NCBI GenBank assembly: GCA_050012295.1
Contig: JBEKHL010000001.1
Span: forward strand, 62,001-126,000
DNA length: 64,000 bases
Direction of reading: 5' to 3'
Origin: UBA6186 sp050012295
GTDB taxonomy: Bacteria > Pseudomonadota > Gammaproteobacteria > UBA6186 > Azoamicaceae
Shown here piece after piece: positions 9,028-18,142 of this stretch. Within the stretch, counting starts at the first letter, position 1. Every line of letters starts with the position of its first letter. The notes beneath the pieces are model-generated. The model saw only the letters and a program-made list of their open reading frames with translations, did no database searches and had not been told where the DNA came from. The translations under genes were made by a program, and so were the position numbers.

Positions 9028-9825
9028 TTAATTTCCACGAAACATTACCGCTGTTAAAAAGAAATCTAACCCTAAAATCACTAGCGAAGAAAATACTACT
9101 GTATTTGTAGTAGCTCTACTTATACCTTCCGAGGTAGGCACACAATCAATTCCTTGAAACACTGCTATCCAGGTTGTAGAAATTCCAAACACTATGCTTT
9201 TTATTATACCATTTACTACATCTGCTCTAAAATCTACTGCATTTTGCATATTAGACCAAAAACTACCATTATCTACCCCTAACCATTCAACCCCGACACA
9301 ATAACCACCAACCACAGCTATTGCATTAAAAATTAAAGCTAAAATTGGCATAGAAACTTGCCCAGCCCAAAATCTTGGAGCAATTACCCTTTGTAAAGGA
9401 TCAACCCCAGTCATCTCCATAGATGATAGTTGCTCAGTTGTCTTCATTAACCCAATTTCTGCAGTAAGAGCTGAACCAGCTCTACCTGCAAATAACAATG
9501 CTGTCATTACTGGTCCTAATTCTCGCACTAAGCTCAACGCTATCATTTGCCCTAATGCTTGTTCCGCGCCAAATTTCACCAGTATAGTATAGCCCTGCAG
9601 CCCTAAAACCATACCAATAAATACACCGGATAACATTATAATAACTAATGACAATACTCCAACAAAATATACTTGCTTTAATAGCCTATGAAAACCTTTT
9701 TTAAAATCCGGGATACATACTATAGCATTAAACAACATACAAGTTGCACTACCGACTTTACTGATAAAAGATATTGCTACATGCCCAGATTGATTGATAA
9801 TAAATAATAATTGTTGATTTAACAT
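9028..9825 (-). CDS. mlaE: Phospholipid ABC transporter permease MlaE
   Basis: Permease of the MlaFEDB complex in the inner membrane. The 265 residues are hydrophobic with about five membrane segments and show the MlaE family core ELGPVMTALLFAGRAGSALT followed by EIGLMKTTEQLSSMEMTGVD (the coupling-helix region). The length equals the usual 260. It overlaps the end of mlaF by 7 nt. Confidence 0.94.
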   Translation of the reverse strand: MLNQQLLFIINQSGHVAISFISKVGSATCMLFNAIVCIPDFKKGFHRLLKQVYFVGVLSLVIIMLSGVFIGMVLGLQGYTILVKFGAEQALGQMIALSLVRELGPVMTALLFAGRAGSALTAEIGLMKTTEQLSSMEMTGVDPLQRVIAPRFWAGQVSMPILALIFNAIAVVGGYCVGVEWLGVDNGSFWSNMQNAVDFRADVVNGIIKSIVFGISTTWIAVFQGIDCVPTSEGISRATTNTVVFSSLVILGLDFFLTAVMFRGN

Positions 9826-10625
9826 GAAAACAAGTCATCTCTATAGTTATTAGCAGGATAATGAAAGGGTACCGGCCCATCTGGTAACCCCAATATATAT
9901 TGCTGCACCCATGGATTACTACTGTTTTGTAATTCTTCGGGGGTACCACACTCCACCACTCTGGCATTAGAAATTAAATATACATAATCAGCAATGCTTA
10001 GTGTTTCATGAATATCATGTGATACTAATATAGTTGTTAAACCCAATAGGTCGTTTAACAATTTTATCAATTTAACCAATACTCCCATAGATATAGGATC
10101 CTGCCCTGTAAAAGGCTCATCATACATAATTAAATGTGGATCTAAAATAATTGCCCTTGCTAAGGCTACTCTCCTAACCATCCCTCCCGACAGTTCCGAA
10201 GGCATCAACGAATGGGCCCCACGCAACCCAACCGCTTCTAATTTCATAAATACTAGATCTTTAACCATATCTTCCGGTAAATTGGTATGTTCACGTAATG
10301 GAAAAGCAACATTTTCAAATACACTTAAATCTGTAAATAAAGCTCCACTTTGAAATAACATTCCCATTTGCTTACGCAATTTATATAAATCTTTACGTGA
10401 TATATTGGTTATCTGTGATCCTAGAACTCTAACCATACCCTGCTCTGGTAATATTTGTCCTCCAATTAAACGCAACAAAGTAGTTTTACCACAACCAGAT
10501 GGTCCCATAATTGCAGTTATCTTCCCTTTCGGGATCCTAACATCAACTTGGTCCAAGATAAGCTTTTCTTTTCTTAGAAAAGTAACTTTTTCTATTTCTA
10601 CTATGGATGGTATATTGCTAATCAT
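9819..10625 (-). CDS. mlaF: Phospholipid ABC transporter ATP-binding protein MlaF
   Basis: ATPase of the Mla lipid-asymmetry system. The 268 residues show Walker A GPSGCGKTT (41-49), signature LSGGMVRR (145-152; the M after LSGG is typical of MlaF-type ATPases), Walker B LIMYDEP (D169, E170) and the switch histidine in VSHDIHE. It is the first gene of a minus-strand run of nine genes down to rimI with gaps of at most 32 nt, so these probably form one operon read from the AT-rich 130 nt upstream. I could not fix a convincing promoter there. Confidence 0.95.
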   Translation of the reverse strand: MISNIPSIVEIEKVTFLRKEKLILDQVDVRIPKGKITAIMGPSGCGKTTLLRLIGGQILPEQGMVRVLGSQITNISRKDLYKLRKQMGMLFQSGALFTDLSVFENVAFPLREHTNLPEDMVKDLVFMKLEAVGLRGAHSLMPSELSGGMVRRVALARAIILDPHLIMYDEPFTGQDPISMGVLVKLIKLLNDLLGLTTILVSHDIHETLSIADYVYLISNARVVECGTPEELQNSSNPWVQQYILGLPDGPVPFHYPANNYRDDLFSC

Positions 10626-10717
10626 TATTTATAATTATGATCTATTTTGTAAAAAAATAATTTAAATCTAAATTTAAAGTTAAAATTAACATATATTTTA
10701 AAGGATTACCACCAAAT

Positions 10718-10741
10718 CTATGTATAACTGAATACGCATAG
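10718..10741. repeat. Imperfect inverted repeat between mlaF and the ankyrin gene
   Basis: Arms CTATGTAT (10718-10725) and ATACGCATAG (10732-10741) pair with one bulged base around a 6-nt loop. It lies 15 nt past the stop of the ankyrin gene, but no T-run follows on that strand, so it is not a standard intrinsic terminator. It could stabilise the mRNA 3' end or be chance. Confidence 0.25.
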
Positions 10742-10755
10742 AGTTTCGGTGTGTT

Positions 10756-12096
10756 TTATTTTTGGTCTTTGCTTTTTGGCTTAAAACTAGAAATTATATT
10801 AGCAACTTTACCTAAATCTAAGGGCTTTTTAGTGCCGTTAGTTTTAATATCTTGCTTATTCTGTCCTTTAGATAATTTAAATCCCAATAAATTAATTATA
10901 TATTCATAGTCTGCCTTTTTATTGTCATTTTCTTTTGCTTTTGTATTAGCCACATCTAGAAGTGATGTATATTCCTGTTCTTTTATTACATCTATACTGT
11001 TTAAAATTTCTTTAACTACTTCTATATGTCCATTTTCAATAGCTATATATAATGGAGTTTTACCATGCTTAATTACAGCATTTATATCTTTGTTTTTATT
11101 TTTCAAGAACTCTTTTACTACATCCACATGCCCATTTAGAACGGCCATATATAAAACCATTTCGCCTAAATCAACATAATTATTAGTATTGGCTTTCTCA
11201 GTTTTTAAAGGCTCTTTCACTACATGTGCATCATCGCTATTATTAGCGCTATTATAAGCTATCTCGAACCCTGTTGTACTAGTATGTTTAGCGTATACGT
11301 CTGTCTTTTCGTTTGCTAAAATCATTTTAATTATTTCTTTATGACCATTTTCAATAGCTATATATAACGAGGTTTTACCCAACTTAGTTACAGCGTTTAC
11401 ATTTACCTTATTATTTTGCAATAACAATTTTACTATATCTGCATAGCCATTTTGAGCAGCTATATATAACCAGTATGAACCTATTAAACTCATGCGCAAT
11501 TGATTGGTTGTAGAATTATAATCATGTATTTCTTGCCAAGACATATCTTCTCTTAAACTATTATCTAAAAAATTTACATCACTATTATTAAACGCTTTAG
11601 ATGCTTTATCACAAAAAATTCTTGTTGAAAAACCTACCAACTTATTGCTTCCATTAGGTTTGTTATTATTTAATAATCCTTTATTTGCAGGCAAGAACAC
11701 ATCATAAACATCATCAAAAATTTTTAATATCGTTTCTGCCATTTTTTCTATATTTTCTGGTTTGCTAATATTAAAATCAAGAATACCATTTGATAATTGA
11801 TTTTCGTCAATAATACTCCAATTTTTTGCTATAACATCATAACCTAATGCAATTGCATAATTATAACTATGCAACCAAAAAAACACCGTATAGTTTTCTT
11901 TATCTAAAAATTCATGTTTTTTAGCATCAACAGCCGTTATTAAACTACTTAAATATTGCTTAAGCTCATCTAATGTATAACATCCAGAAAAATTATGTAT
12001 TTCCTTATAATTTGACATCTCTTGTTCATGAAAACTATTTATAAACTTTACTAGTTTTTCATGAGATAAATTTATTTTTTGTGGGTAACCAGACAT
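10756..12096 (-). CDS. Ankyrin-repeat protein (effector-like)
   Basis: Soluble protein of 446 residues from the ATG at 12096. A longer TTG-started frame from 12132 is possible but its extra codons coincide with a promoter-like sequence, so I prefer the ATG. The N-terminal 200 residues match nothing I know. Ankyrin repeats follow in two blocks at about 207-273 and 310-383; each shows the LYIAxxNGHxxVVKxxL helix-turn-helix pattern, for example TPLYIAIENGHIEVVKEIL. The tail is lysine-rich. There is no signal peptide. Ankyrin proteins mediate protein binding and in Legionella, Coxiella and Rickettsiales are often secreted into the host. That role here is inference. Confidence 0.85.
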   Translation of the reverse strand: MSGYPQKINLSHEKLVKFINSFHEQEMSNYKEIHNFSGCYTLDELKQYLSSLITAVDAKKHEFLDKENYTVFFWLHSYNYAIALGYDVIAKNWSIIDENQLSNGILDFNISKPENIEKMAETILKIFDDVYDVFLPANKGLLNNNKPNGSNKLVGFSTRIFCDKASKAFNNSDVNFLDNSLREDMSWQEIHDYNSTTNQLRMSLIGSYWLYIAAQNGYADIVKLLLQNNKVNVNAVTKLGKTSLYIAIENGHKEIIKMILANEKTDVYAKHTSTTGFEIAYNSANNSDDAHVVKEPLKTEKANTNNYVDLGEMVLYMAVLNGHVDVVKEFLKNKNKDINAVIKHGKTPLYIAIENGHIEVVKEILNSIDVIKEQEYTSLLDVANTKAKENDNKKADYEYIINLLGFKLSKGQNKQDIKTNGTKKPLDLGKVANIISSFKPKSKDQK

Positions 12097-12103
12097 AATA
12101 ACT

Positions 12104-12132
12104 AAAATAGTTCTCAATATGATAATTGACAA
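12104..12132 (-). promoter_or_regulatory. Putative promoter of the ankyrin gene, leaderless type
   Basis: On the minus strand: -35 TTGTCA (12132-12127), 17-nt spacer, -10 TATTTT (12109-12104). Only 7 nt separate the -10 from the ATG at 12096, so transcription would start at or next to the start codon. The -35 overlaps the -35 of the opposite promoter. Confidence 0.4.
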
Positions 12133-12154
12133 GCCCCAATGAATAACCTAGGTT
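12126..12154 (+). promoter_or_regulatory. Putative promoter of the prepilin gene
   Basis: Perfect -35 TTGACA at 12126-12131, 17-nt spacer, weak -10 TAGGTT at 12149-12154 (3 of 6), 6 nt before the ATG at 12161. An AGG 8 nt before the ATG may instead serve as a ribosome site, in which case the start point lies further upstream. Confidence 0.3.
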
Positions 12155-12160
12155 TAACCT

Positions 12161-12631
12161 ATGTACGTAAAAAATAAAACTACAAAAGCTTTCTCGATGA
12201 TAGAAATACTAGTTGCTATTTGTATTATTGGACTTTTAATAGGCGTTGCAGCATATACTTACCCACAATATACTGCTAGATCCCAAGTAACTGCCGCTAT
12301 GCATATATTAGACCAATATGTACATGCAGCACAAAATTATTATATTGAAAATAGCACCATGCCATCTAGTATGGTTCAAATTGGAGGAAACTATAGCACT
12401 AACTCTGGCAACGATGTTGTTAGCAATGTAACCTTGACTACAACTGCTAGCAGTATATCTATATCTGCTAGTTTCAGCTCTACCTCTTCAGCAGCAGTGC
12501 TTAGGGGTAATAGCTTAAATTTACAACTTAACGTTAGTAGTCCAGGGGCTTCTTCTAATGGCATGTTTAGTATAACTTGTACTGCTACTAATATAGCTAA
12601 TACTTATCTACCAACCACCTGTCAGAAATAA
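12161..12631 (+). CDS. Type IV prepilin-like protein
   Basis: A 156-residue protein with a type IV prepilin leader: a short positive N-terminus (MYVKNKTTKA), then F-S-M-I-E-I-L-V-A and a hydrophobic helix. The glutamate five residues after the predicted cleavage point is present. The residue before cleavage is Ala, not the usual Gly. The mature domain is rich in Ser/Thr/Asn and has two cysteines near the C-terminus (TCTATN and TTCQK) that may form the pilin disulfide loop. It could be a major or minor pilin or a type II secretion pseudopilin; no assembly genes are in the window. Confidence 0.8.
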   Translation: MYVKNKTTKAFSMIEILVAICIIGLLIGVAAYTYPQYTARSQVTAAMHILDQYVHAAQNYYIENSTMPSSMVQIGGNYSTNSGNDVVSNVTLTTTASSISISASFSSTSSAAVLRGNSLNLQLNVSSPGASSNGMFSITCTATNIANTYLPTTCQK

Positions 12632-12638
12632 CTTTATG

Positions 12639-13718
12639 TTAATATATTAATCTATATTTAAAAAAATTTTTATTGTTATTTCTTGTTACTTCTTCTGCTT
12701 CTTTATAACCTTTTATACGTTTAATCCTAGCTTCCCTCATTCCGTTCTCATCAAAAACATTTCTAATTCCTGGCCTATCTTTTTGTAAAGGAAAAAAGTC
12801 TCTAGCTAAAGCTACTAATTTACTTCCTTTTAATTCTTCCCAAATTGTAGGCCAAGAAGCCATTTTAGAAATTATTACTTTATTATTCAAACCATCAACT
12901 ATGTTATCTATTTCGTGTTGTGTTTTTAACCAAGCTACCTCATCGCGCCAATTAATAAACTTGCTTCCCAATTTTGTTCCAGAAGCAACCAAAAAACTTT
13001 TTTTAACAATTTGTTTTGCCAATTCTTTTGTAGCTTGCTTACTAAATAACATAATCGGCATAGCATTAACAGAAACACAACTAGCACCGGTACACATGGA
13101 ATTTAATAAACATTCCGCAATATGCCACCCATTTAAACCTTTAGTATGAGGCAAATACATCCTATAAATCGTTCCGGGATGTGAATTTAAAGTATTTATA
13201 ATATTAGGTGCACTTAAATAGCTTGTTATTAATTCAAAATTTTCTCGAGAGTAAATGTTAGGATGCCGTTGCATAATATTTAAAGATCCAGGACTCTCGA
13301 AACCTATGCACTCTATACCGAATTTAACAGCTGATAATTCAGCCATAACCGCTCCGAGAGAATGGCCTATTATCTTAAAATTATAATTTTGTGTTTTAAC
13401 TAAATTTGATCTTAAAATCTCTTCCGCTAAATTATCTAATTCACTCTGTCCGGGCGGAATAAAAGACTCATTATTAATTCTAGACAAAGCTAAACCAACA
13501 TCAGTAATGACATTAAATATGTTATTGGTCCCTCTAACTGATAAAACTATCTTCTTTTTTTCGTCATTAATAAACACAACATAACGATTACCCCAAATAC
13601 CTTTATCTGTAGGATCTTTTAATCTTTGAACCCGCCATCCCTCAGGTAAATTATATGTTACTTCCCCAGAATTTATTAAATATGTTTCCCTAGATAATAT
13701 TGCGTATTCTGCTAACAA
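12639..13718 (-). CDS. Class 3 lipase-like alpha/beta hydrolase
   Basis: Predicted esterase or phospholipase of 359 residues. The nucleophile elbow GHSLGA (S120), the oxyanion-region LSVRGTNN (60-67), GFESPGS (after the elbow strand) and a possible catalytic His in NGWHIAE fit the Lipase_3 family, which is common in eukaryotes and in secreted bacterial lipases. The start is TTG at 13718, supported by a near-perfect ribosome site (AAGGAGG, 7 nt spacing). There is no N-terminal signal peptide, so it is cytosolic or exported by a specialised system. It is convergent with the prepilin gene and lies downstream of tRNA-Arg. A role as host-membrane-active effector is inference. Confidence 0.75.
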   Translation of the reverse strand: MLAEYAILSRETYLINSGEVTYNLPEGWRVQRLKDPTDKGIWGNRYVVFINDEKKKIVLSVRGTNNIFNVITDVGLALSRINNESFIPPGQSELDNLAEEILRSNLVKTQNYNFKIIGHSLGAVMAELSAVKFGIECIGFESPGSLNIMQRHPNIYSRENFELITSYLSAPNIINTLNSHPGTIYRMYLPHTKGLNGWHIAECLLNSMCTGASCVSVNAMPIMLFSKQATKELAKQIVKKSFLVASGTKLGSKFINWRDEVAWLKTQHEIDNIVDGLNNKVIISKMASWPTIWEELKGSKLVALARDFFPLQKDRPGIRNVFDENGMREARIKRIKGYKEAEEVTRNNNKNFFKYRLIY

Positions 13719-13769
13719 GACGCTTCCTCCTTGAATAGTCTTTAATAATTTTATACTAAAATTTTTTAA

Positions 13770-13843
13770 CGCGCCCGGAGAGATTCGAACTCCCGACCGC
13801 CTGGTTCGTAGCCAGGTACTCTATCCAGCTAAGCTACGGGCGC
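13770..13843 (-). tRNA. tRNA-Arg (anticodon ACG)
   Basis: Minus-strand cloverleaf of 74 nt: acceptor GCGCCCG/CGGGCGC, anticodon stem-loop CCTGG-CTACGAA-CCAGG giving anticodon ACG, and T-arm GGGAGTTCGAATCTCTCC-like stem. Discriminator G. The 3' CCA is not encoded. It follows tRNA-Ser, as the tRNA-Ser/tRNA-Arg(ACG) pair does downstream of csrA in enterobacteria. ACG needs TadA editing to inosine to read CGU/CGC/CGA. Confidence 0.95.
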
Positions 13844-13858
13844 TCTTTTATATAACTA

Positions 13859-13949
13859 CGGAGAGAGAGGGATTCGAACCCTCGATGAAGTTATAAGACC
13901 CCATACTCCCTTAGCAGGGGAGCGCCTTCAGCCGCTCGGCCATCTCTCC
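13859..13949 (-). tRNA. tRNA-Ser (anticodon GCT)
   Basis: Minus-strand, 91 nt, with the long variable arm of a class II tRNA. Acceptor GGAGAGA/TCTCTCC, anticodon stem-loop CTCCC-CTGCTAA-GGGAG (anticodon GCT, reads AGC/AGU), T-loop TTCGAAT. No encoded CCA. It lies 32 nt after csrA and is probably processed from the same transcript. Confidence 0.95.
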
Positions 13950-13981
13950 TATAGATTTATTCAGGTAGCCTATTACAATTT

Positions 13982-14194
13982 TTATTCGGAGTCAAAGTCG
14001 TCTTTGTCCTCAGAATTATTTTTATTCAATTTTTCTTCTTGAATACGCTTATAGATTTCTTCTCTATGTACAGAAACTTCTTTGGGAGCATTTACGCCAA
14101 TTCTAACTTGATTACCTTTTACCCCTAATACCGCTATCGTAACATTATCTCCAATAACCAAACTTTCCCCAATCCTTCTAGTTAAAATCAACAT
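13982..14194 (-). CDS. csrA: Carbon storage regulator CsrA
   Basis: RNA-binding translational regulator of 70 residues that binds GGA motifs in mRNA leaders. The family core MLILTRRIGESLVIGD and the VRIGVNAPKEVSVHREEIY segment with the RNA-contacting arginine are intact. I take the ATG at 14194, which has a GGAGA ribosome site 8 nt upstream; a frame open to 14248 adds 18 residues not seen in CsrA. The C-terminus has an extra acidic tail (NKNNSEDKDDFDSE). In Legionella and Coxiella CsrA homologues govern the switch between replicative and transmissive stages. It has its own promoter. Confidence 0.95.
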   Translation of the reverse strand: MLILTRRIGESLVIGDNVTIAVLGVKGNQVRIGVNAPKEVSVHREEIYKRIQEEKLNKNNSEDKDDFDSE

Positions 14195-14239
14195 TTGTAA
14201 ATCTCCATTTTGTAAATTATAAGTTTTATAAAAATAATT

Positions 14240-14268
14240 ATTGCACACTGTTTGATATGATATGTCAA
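14240..14268 (-). promoter_or_regulatory. Putative csrA promoter
   Basis: On the minus strand: perfect -35 TTGACA (14268-14263), 17-nt spacer, -10 TGCAAT (14245-14240, 4 of 6). It lies directly after the lysC stop, in the 83-nt lysC-csrA gap, so csrA and the two tRNAs can be transcribed apart from recA-alaS-lysC. Confidence 0.5.
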
Positions 14269-14277
14269 TAATGATAA

Positions 14278-15510
14278 TTAATTTCTTCCTAATTCCTCCT
14301 CTTTTATAAAAGAATCCATAGGCATAAGAGAAAAAGCTTTATGTAAAATTTTAATAGCTAACTCTAGATCTGTTTCGTTTAATAATATAGATACTTTAAT
14401 TTCTGAAGTAATTACTTGCTGAATAACTATATCTTCTTGATATAGGCTGCTATAGACCTTAGCTATCAGTTCTGGGTTAGAATTAAGGCCGAGGCCAACC
14501 AAAGATAACTTAGCTACCTGTATATAATTAGCTATATCTTTTTGACCTATCAAGCCATTTACAATGGATTTACATTGATCTAAGTATTTGCTACTAATTG
14601 TAAACGATAATACGTTATCGTGATTAGTCAACATATCAAATTCTATATGAGAATCAGCAAGATTTTTTAAAATCAATAAGATATTTTTATGTTCAATTTT
14701 TTGTACAAAAATTTTTATTTGCTTGCGAAGAGTGGCAATTTTAGCTACTTGTTGGTAATCCAAATTATTTTTACATTCAGCAATTAATGTACCTGCATTA
14801 TCTTTTTGATTAAACGAAGATAAAACCCTAATAGGCATATTATAATAACCACCTAACTCAATTGCTCTAATTTGCATTACTTTAGCACCTAAACCCGATA
14901 ACTCCAGCATCTCAGAAAAATCAATACTATCTAGCTTTTTAGCATTTGGTTCTATGTTAGGATCAGCTGTATAAACCCCATCTACATCTGTATAAATATG
15001 ACACTCTTTAGCTTGTAATACTGCTGCCAAAGCAACTGCCGTAGTATCCGAACCACCTCTACCTAATGTAGTAATATTGCCCTCAATATCTACCCCCTGA
15101 AACCCAGCTACAACTACTACCATTCCGGCTTGTAAATCTTGATAAATCTTATTAGGATCAATGTTTTTAACCCTAGATTTATTAAAACCCGCTCCATCTG
15201 TTTGTATACCAAGCTGCAACCCGGTGTAAGAACGAGCTGGACAACCACGTTTAATAAGCGCTATACATAATAATGATATTGTTAATTGCTCCCCTGTTGC
15301 CAATAATGCTGCCATTTCCCTGCTATCTGGATCAGGGGTAATTTGATACGCTAAGCTTTCCAATTTATCTGTTTCACCTTGCATAGCAGACACTACTACT
15401 ACTACTTGCTGTTTTTTTTGATAAAATTGAAAAATTTTTTCTGCAACAACCTCTATTCTTTCGATATTAGCAACCGATGATCCACCAAATTTTTTTACCA
15501 TTATAGACAT
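14278..15510 (-). CDS. lysC: Aspartate kinase
   Basis: Cytosolic enzyme phosphorylating aspartate, the first step to diaminopimelate, lysine, methionine and threonine. The 410 residues begin with the ATP-site motif KFGGSSVAN, contain TLGRGGSDTTAVALAA and the TDVDGVYTADPN segment, and end with two ACT regulatory domains (about 265-400). Single-function enzyme, not fused to homoserine dehydrogenase. A GGAG ribosome site precedes the start. It sits between alaS and csrA, a placement seen in non-enteric gammaproteobacteria. With lysA at 25.5 kb it supports a working diaminopimelate branch. Confidence 0.92.
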   Translation of the reverse strand: MSIMVKKFGGSSVANIERIEVVAEKIFQFYQKKQQVVVVVSAMQGETDKLESLAYQITPDPDSREMAALLATGEQLTISLLCIALIKRGCPARSYTGLQLGIQTDGAGFNKSRVKNIDPNKIYQDLQAGMVVVVAGFQGVDIEGNITTLGRGGSDTTAVALAAVLQAKECHIYTDVDGVYTADPNIEPNAKKLDSIDFSEMLELSGLGAKVMQIRAIELGGYYNMPIRVLSSFNQKDNAGTLIAECKNNLDYQQVAKIATLRKQIKIFVQKIEHKNILLILKNLADSHIEFDMLTNHDNVLSFTISSKYLDQCKSIVNGLIGQKDIANYIQVAKLSLVGLGLNSNPELIAKVYSSLYQEDIVIQQVITSEIKVSILLNETDLELAIKILHKAFSLMPMDSFIKEEELGRN

Positions 15511-15532
15511 AAATATTTAGCTCCTGCCTTAT

Positions 15533-18139
15533 TTATAATTGTTCCATTATTTTAGTATATCCAGCACTTAATGCTTCCTTTAAATTTTTAAAATTATTAC
15601 CGCTAGCTTCAGCCAAATCTTCTCTACCGCCACCTTTTCCATCTATAAAGGTAGCTACATATTTAATTAAATTTACTGCAGAAATTTCTTTTGTTATATT
15701 TTTGGTAACTCCAACTATAATTATGGCTTTAGAATTATATTCACAACCTAAAATAATTACTGCTGTTGTTAGAGATTGCTTTAACTGATCGATTGCTAAT
15801 TTTAAATATTTAGGATTAATATTTACACTTGTTACCAAAACATTTACACCATTAGAAGTTGTTTTAACCTGAGATATTAAACTATTAACTTGCAAAGTAA
15901 GATTTTTTTTCTCGTTTAAATCTAAATGTTTTTCTAGTTCTTTATTTTTATGTAACAACTGTTCTATGTAGTTATTAATTAAATTCACATCAGAAATTTT
16001 TAATAATTTTAATGTGTTTTGTATTAACATTTGGCTATCACAAATATAATTTATAACTTGTTCGCCAGTTATAGCTTCAATTCGACGAGTACCTGATGCA
16101 ATAGCTTCTTCAGTGACAATTTTAAAGCAACCTATATCACCACTTCTGTTGACATGGGTACCACCACATAACTCTACAGAAAATCCACCTCCTATATTTA
16201 ACACTCGCACTAAATCTTGATATTTTTCATCAAATAATGCAATGGCTCCTTTAGCTACTGCCTCTTTAACTGTCATAATAGATGTGGTTGTTGCAATATT
16301 ATCACGAATTTTTTCATTAACTAACCGTTGTACGGCTACAATCTCTATAGCAGTCAATGGTTGAAAATGTTCAAAATCAAAACGTAATCTTTGATCATCA
16401 ACCTCTGAACCTTTTTGTTTAACATGTCCACCTAATACTACCCGTAATGCAGCTTGCAATAAATGTGCAGCGGAATGGTTTAATTTAATTTTTTGACGCC
16501 TACTTATATCTACTTCCGCCGAAACAACCTCACCAACTTTTAACATGCCCGTTTCTAATTTACCAATATGGATAATATGAGCATTACCTATTTTCTGAGT
16601 ATCTGTTACTGTAAATTTAGTGCCACCATCGACTAATAAAATTCCTGTATCTCCAACTTGCCCACCGCTTTGTGCATAAAATGGCGTAACATCCAGAGTT
16701 ATTTTAGCCATTTCTCCAAATTTTAAATTGTTAAGTGTTTTGTTGGTACTATAATCAAAAATTTGTAAAACTTTAGATTGACTTTTATTTTGATCATATC
16801 CAACAAATTTAGTTTCTGCTAAATTTTCTAAGTTTAAATTTAAATCATGGAATTTATTTACTTGCCGAGCACGAGTTTTTTGTTGCAACATGGCATTTTC
16901 AAATCCAACCATATCTAATGTCATCAGATGCTCTCTAGCTACATCGCTAGTTAAATCTACAGGAAACCCATAAGTATCGTATAATTTAAAGACAATTTCG
17001 CCATTTATAATATTATTAGTAGCATGATTAATTTCTGTCTGAAGCAACGATATACCATGTTCTAAAGTTTTAGCAAATTGTTGCTCTTCAGTTAAAAATA
17101 TTTTTTCTATTTTGCTTCTATATTCTTTTAATTCAGGAAAATCTTGCCCCATAATATTAGCAATTTTTTTAACTAACAAATAAAAAAATGGCTGCTTTCT
17201 GCCCAATTTATACCCATGTCTAATTGCTCGTCGCATAATACGCCGCAATACATAGCCACGCCCTTCATTAGTTGGTGTTATTCCATCTACTATTAAAAAT
17301 GCACAAGCACGCAAATGATCCGCTATAACCCGCAATGATGCATGTTTTAAATCAGTAATCTCTAATAATTCAGCTATCTCTTTAATTAATTCAACAAATA
17401 TATCGATTTCATAATTATTATGTACAGCTTGCATTACTGCAGCTACCCGTTCTAAACCCATACCAGTATCTACGCAAGGACGAGGTAAAGCGTGTAATTC
17501 TCCATCTACAGTCCGATTATATTGCATAAAAACTAGATTATAAATTTCTACATACCTTTCACCAGGATCGCCTAATCCTGGTGGATTACCAACAAAATTA
17601 TGGCCATGATCATAATAAATTTCTGTACAAGGACCACATGGTCCAGTATCGCCCATGGCCCAAAAATTCTCATCTTCATCACACTTAGAAAATCTATTAG
17701 GATCGATTTTAATATCTTGCAGCCAAATATTTGCTGATTCTGGATCATCTTTATATACCGTAATCCATAATTTTTCAGGAGAAATTTTTAATTGTTTAGT
17801 AATAAATTCCCAGGCATAAAAAATTGCCTCTTTTTTAAAATAATCACCAAAACTAAAATTACCTAACATCTCAAAAAAAGTATGATGTCTAGACGTAAAC
17901 CCTACATTTTCTAAATCATTATGCTTACCTCCAGCTCTCAAACACTTTTGACAACTAGTAGCTCGCTTATAATCTACTGTTTCCTGGCCTAAAAATATTT
18001 TTTTAAATTGTACCATCCCAGCACTAGTAAATAACAAACTAGGATCATCTTTGGGCACTAAAGAAGAGCTAGCCACAATATTGTGGCCATTACTCTTAAA
18101 ATAGTTTAAAAATAATTGTCGAATTTCTCTGGTATTCAT
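15533..18139 (-). CDS. alaS: Alanine--tRNA ligase
   Basis: Class II synthetase of 868 residues, the usual length. N-terminal catalytic domain with motif 1/2 segments (SHNIVASSSLVP-like start, TSRHHTFFEMLGNFSFGDYF), an editing domain with the metal-binding pair HSAAH and C658-GGTH, and a C-terminal DHHA1 domain with GGGREDLAEASG. It starts 3 nt after the recA stop, with recX missing between them. Confidence 0.97.
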   Translation of the reverse strand: MNTREIRQLFLNYFKSNGHNIVASSSLVPKDDPSLLFTSAGMVQFKKIFLGQETVDYKRATSCQKCLRAGGKHNDLENVGFTSRHHTFFEMLGNFSFGDYFKKEAIFYAWEFITKQLKISPEKLWITVYKDDPESANIWLQDIKIDPNRFSKCDEDENFWAMGDTGPCGPCTEIYYDHGHNFVGNPPGLGDPGERYVEIYNLVFMQYNRTVDGELHALPRPCVDTGMGLERVAAVMQAVHNNYEIDIFVELIKEIAELLEITDLKHASLRVIADHLRACAFLIVDGITPTNEGRGYVLRRIMRRAIRHGYKLGRKQPFFYLLVKKIANIMGQDFPELKEYRSKIEKIFLTEEQQFAKTLEHGISLLQTEINHATNNIINGEIVFKLYDTYGFPVDLTSDVAREHLMTLDMVGFENAMLQQKTRARQVNKFHDLNLNLENLAETKFVGYDQNKSQSKVLQIFDYSTNKTLNNLKFGEMAKITLDVTPFYAQSGGQVGDTGILLVDGGTKFTVTDTQKIGNAHIIHIGKLETGMLKVGEVVSAEVDISRRQKIKLNHSAAHLLQAALRVVLGGHVKQKGSEVDDQRLRFDFEHFQPLTAIEIVAVQRLVNEKIRDNIATTTSIMTVKEAVAKGAIALFDEKYQDLVRVLNIGGGFSVELCGGTHVNRSGDIGCFKIVTEEAIASGTRRIEAITGEQVINYICDSQMLIQNTLKLLKISDVNLINNYIEQLLHKNKELEKHLDLNEKKNLTLQVNSLISQVKTTSNGVNVLVTSVNINPKYLKLAIDQLKQSLTTAVIILGCEYNSKAIIIVGVTKNITKEISAVNLIKYVATFIDGKGGGREDLAEASGNNFKNLKEALSAGYTKIMEQL

Positions 18140-18142
18140 AAA

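Noticed and set aside
13770..13949. tRNA genes without CCA as pseudogenes
   Set aside because: Both fold completely; lack of encoded CCA is normal in many bacteria.
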